From a bacterium (GTDB lineage Bacteria > DYJV01 > JALVYZ01), in assembly GCA_027037705.1 (NCBI GenBank), contig JALVYZ010000368.1:1-7035 (forward strand): DNA of 7,035 nt, in the 5' to 3' direction. Under the pieces are notes generated by a model. It was given only the letters and a program-made list of their open reading frames with translations. It was not told where the DNA came from and searched no databases. Both the position numbers and the translations under genes were made by a program. Below, in pieces: positions 4,679 to 7,035 of the stretch; the first letter of the stretch is position 1, and the number at the start of each line of letters is the position of its first letter.

Positions 4679-6526
4679 ATGGCAAGAACATATAAATTTA
4701 AAGCTGAAATAAATAAATTATTAAATTTAATGATTAATTCTTTATATTCTCATAAAGATATTTTTTTAAGAGAATTAATCTCTAATGCTTCAGATGCAAT
4801 TGATAAATTAAAATTTAAATCTATTCAAGACAAATCTTTAATAGAAGACGATCCAGAATTTAAAATAAAGATTATCCCAGACAAAAAGAATAAAACATTA
4901 ACTATTAGCGATAATGGTATAGGGATGGATATAGATGATATAGTTAAAAGTCTTGGAACAATAGCACACTCTGACACAGAAGAATTCTTGAAAATTCTAC
5001 AAAATAAAAATGAAGTTAATATAGATTTAATTGGTCAATTTGGAGTTGGTTTTTACTCTGTGTTTATGGTTGCCAAAAAAGTAGAAGTTATTTCAAGAAA
5101 AGCAGGATTACCTGAAAATAAAGCTGTAAGATGGGAATCTGCAGGAGATGGGAAATTTAAAGTTGAAGAAATATCCAAAAAATCAAGAGGCACAGATGTA
5201 ATAATATATCTTAACGAGGAAGATGAAAAATATTTAGAAGAATTTGAAATTGCAAACATTGTAAAAAAATATTCTGATTTTATTGAATACCCAATTGTAT
5301 TAGTTAAGGAAGATGGAAAAGAAGAAATTTTAAACTCTATGAAAGCTATATGGTTAAAAGATAAAACAGAAATAAAAGAAGATGAATACAAAGAATTTTA
5401 TAGACATATAACTCATGATATAGTTGGAGAGCCATTAAAAGTGATTCATTTCAAAGTTGAAGGTATTACTGAATTTAGTGCTCTATTATTTATCCCTTCA
5501 AAAGCACCTTTTAATATATTTTTTAAAGATTACAAAATTGGGCCTGCTTTATATGTTAAAAAGGTTCAAATTATGGAAAATTGTGATGAACTTTTACCTC
5601 CGTATTTAAGATTTGTTAAAGGAGTGGTGCAATGTGATGATTTGCCATTAAACATTTCTCGTGAAACACTTCAAATAAATAGACAGATTCAGGTGATTAG
5701 AAAAAATATAATTAACAAGGTGTTGACTACATTAAAAGAAATGAAAGAAAATGAATTTGAAAAATATGAAAAATTTTATAATGAATTTAGAAAAGTTTTA
5801 AAAGAAGGGATTCATTTAGATTTTGAAAATAATCAAAAAATTGCTGAACTTTTATTATTTGAATCAACCAAAACTAAAAAAGGGGAATTTACTGATCTTG
5901 AAAATTATATAAAAAATATGAAGTCTGATCAAAAAGAAATTTATTACATTACAGGTAATTCTAGAGAAGAAATAGAAAATTCTCCATATTTAGAAATCTT
6001 TAAAGAAAAAGATATAGAAGTTTTATTTATGACAGATGAGATTGATGATTTTATATTTACAGGATTTTCATACAAAGAAAAACCTTTTAAAAATATATTA
6101 AAAGGAGATATAAGTATAGATAAAGAATCTTCAGAAAACAAAGATAAAGCAGAAAAAGAATATAAAGATTTATTAACATATATAAAAAATACACTAAGAA
6201 AAGAAGTAGAGGATGTAAAATTTTCGAATAGATTAAAAGATTCTCCTTGCTGCCTTGTAGTAGGAGAATTTGCACCAGATCCACAAACTGAAAAAATTTT
6301 AAAATCAATAGGTCAGGAAATTCCAGAGTTTAAAAAAACTCTTGAACTTAATCCTTCTCATAAATTAATTGAAAAAATGAATAATTTATATAAAAATAAA
6401 GAGTTTGATAAATTAAATGAATATATAAACCTTCTTTATGACCAGGCATTAATTTTAGAAGGGGAAAAACCAAAAAATCCTTCTGAGTTTGTTAAAAAAT
6501 TTTCAAAATTACTTGCTGAAATATAA
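4679..6526 (+). CDS. htpG: Molecular chaperone HtpG (bacterial Hsp90)
   Basis: HtpG is a cytosolic homodimeric ATP-dependent chaperone that acts late in protein folding, often with DnaK. The 615 residues are full family length (E. coli 624). The N-terminal GHKL ATPase domain (about 1-210) shows Glu32 and Asn36 in ELISNASDA, DNGIGM with Asp78, the lid region LGTIAHSDTEEF (92-103) and GQFGVGFYS (119-127). The middle domain carries PLNISRETLQ with Arg328, matching the catalytic arginine loop. The C-terminal dimerisation domain includes RLKDSPCCLV and ELNPSHKLIEKM; as expected for bacteria there is no MEEVD tail. Asp99 replaces the common glycine of the KSGT lid motif, and IDDF has Phe where E. 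coli has the client-binding Trp467 (IDEW). The gene stands alone on the plus strand, with its own promoter and GGAGG site. Confidence 0.98.
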   Translation: MARTYKFKAEINKLLNLMINSLYSHKDIFLRELISNASDAIDKLKFKSIQDKSLIEDDPEFKIKIIPDKKNKTLTISDNGIGMDIDDIVKSLGTIAHSDTEEFLKILQNKNEVNIDLIGQFGVGFYSVFMVAKKVEVISRKAGLPENKAVRWESAGDGKFKVEEISKKSRGTDVIIYLNEEDEKYLEEFEIANIVKKYSDFIEYPIVLVKEDGKEEILNSMKAIWLKDKTEIKEDEYKEFYRHITHDIVGEPLKVIHFKVEGITEFSALLFIPSKAPFNIFFKDYKIGPALYVKKVQIMENCDELLPPYLRFVKGVVQCDDLPLNISRETLQINRQIQVIRKNIINKVLTTLKEMKENEFEKYEKFYNEFRKVLKEGIHLDFENNQKIAELLLFESTKTKKGEFTDLENYIKNMKSDQKEIYYITGNSREEIENSPYLEIFKEKDIEVLFMTDEIDDFIFTGFSYKEKPFKNILKGDISIDKESSENKDKAEKEYKDLLTYIKNTLRKEVEDVKFSNRLKDSPCCLVVGEFAPDPQTEKILKSIGQEIPEFKKTLELNPSHKLIEKMNNLYKNKEFDKLNEYINLLYDQALILEGEKPKNPSEFVKKFSKLLAEI

Positions 6527-6540
6527 CTATTTATATAGTT
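6525..6540. terminator. Short AT-rich hairpin across the htpG/ruvA stop codons, weak bidirectional terminator candidate
   Basis: AACTAT (6525-6530) and ATAGTT (6535-6540) can pair around a four-base loop. The stem has six pairs, only one of them G-C, and no clear T-run follows on either strand. It lies exactly where two convergent genes end, so a termination role is conceivable but weakly supported. Confidence 0.25.
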
Positions 6541-7035
6541 CTGTAAACGCTAATTTTAATAATTCTTCAATTGATAATTCTGGATGTTCTGACACTATTC
6601 TTGTAACTAATTTTTCTATCTCCCCTTTTTTGTATCCTAAATTAATTAATGCACTTTCTAAATCCTTCTTTTTATCTGAATCTTTTTTAGCCACTTTAAT
6701 ATCTTCAAATTTATCCTTTAAATCTATACATATTCTCTCTGCTGTCTTTTTACCAATTCCTGGAATAGAGGACAAAATTGATATTTCATTATTTTTTATG
6801 CTATCAATAATCTTTTCTACAGACATACCAGATAAAATAACATTAGCTAACTTTGTCCCAATTTTAGGTACAGTAATTAATTTTTTAAAAACATTTAATT
6901 CCTCTTCCGTTAAAAAACCATAGAGTTCAAATGAATTTTCTTTAATTGAAGTATAAATATTTAAAGTAACTTTTTCATTTATTGAAATTTTTGTTAATGT
7001 TGAAAGTGGGGTAAAAACGAGATACCCCACTCCAT
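6527..7035 (-). CDS. ruvA: Holliday junction branch migration protein RuvA, lacking its N-terminus at the window edge
   Basis: RuvA binds four-way Holliday junctions as a tetramer and loads the RuvB motor for branch migration in recombinational repair. The frame is open to the right edge. Its first visible residues read GVGYLVFTPLSTL, an internal part of the OB-fold domain, so roughly the first 20-25 residues lie outside. The GTG at 7030 is an internal Val codon, not a start. Next come ELYGF, two helix-hairpin-helix motifs (LITVPKIGTKLANVIL and SSIPGIGKKTAERI), a Lys/Asp-rich linker, and the C-terminal RuvB-binding domain (ALINLGYKKGEIEKLV to the end). The acidic-pin position reads Glu-Asn instead of Glu-Asp, and the first hairpin reads KIG instead of GVG. 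The stop TAG directly abuts the htpG stop. ruvB and ruvC are not visible. Confidence 0.95.
   Translation of the reverse strand, partial: GVGYLVFTPLSTLTKISINEKVTLNIYTSIKENSFELYGFLTEEELNVFKKLITVPKIGTKLANVILSGMSVEKIIDSIKNNEISILSSIPGIGKKTAERICIDLKDKFEDIKVAKKDSDKKKDLESALINLGYKKGEIEKLVTRIVSEHPELSIEELLKLAFTELYK

Noticed and set aside
6489-6923. Open frame of 144 codons on the plus strand overlapping the htpG end and antisense to ruvA.
   Set aside because: Ser/Leu/Phe-rich shadow of ruvA; the ruvA frame has clear family motifs and this one has none.
7028-7030. GTG at the right edge as the start of RuvA.
   Set aside because: The frame continues upstream to the window edge (Gly before the Val), and GVGY is an internal RuvA motif, so this is a Val codon in a truncated gene.

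Overview
This is an AT-rich, gene-dense bacterial window that uses the standard code and strong Shine-Dalgarno sites. It holds conserved housekeeping genes and no mobile element, CRISPR array or stable RNA gene. The mix suggests an AT-rich anaerobe, either Firmicutes/Clostridia-like or a deep-branching lineage: a plsX-led fatty-acid operon with fabK instead of fabI, the rpmF-plsX linkage, and a soluble P-type-ATPase-like HAD protein whose relatives I recall mainly from archaea and thermophilic bacteria. I cannot name the organism.

Positions 1-3838 (minus strand) are one tight operon, transcribed yceD (DUF177), rpmF (L32), plsX, fabK, fabD, fabG, with fabG running off the left edge. Gaps are 12 nt or less, with ATGA and TAATG overlaps. 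YceD and L32 serve the large ribosomal subunit. PlsX makes acyl-phosphate for phospholipid synthesis, and FabD, FabG and FabK supply malonyl transfer, beta-ketoacyl reduction and enoyl reduction in type II fatty acid synthesis. The gene order therefore ties ribosome production to membrane lipid supply. Just upstream, at about 3852-3902, are an extended -10 promoter very close to the yceD ATG and a 14-bp dyad that may be an operator.

Positions 3914-4566 (minus strand) hold a translationally coupled pair. The first is a HAD-fold protein with D-to-N changes in two phosphotransfer motifs, and the second is a 59-residue FmdB-type zinc ribbon. Positions 4567-4678 form a divergent promoter region with back-to-back -35 elements.

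Positions 4679-6526 (plus strand) encode a complete HtpG (bacterial Hsp90). It converges with ruvA (6527-7035, minus strand), whose N-terminus is cut by the right edge. The two stop codons are adjacent, with no gap.

I found no convincing new multi-gene system. The points most worth checking are the nearly leaderless promoter with its dyad, the HAD/zinc-ribbon pair, and altered residues in the RuvA acidic pin and first helix-hairpin-helix.
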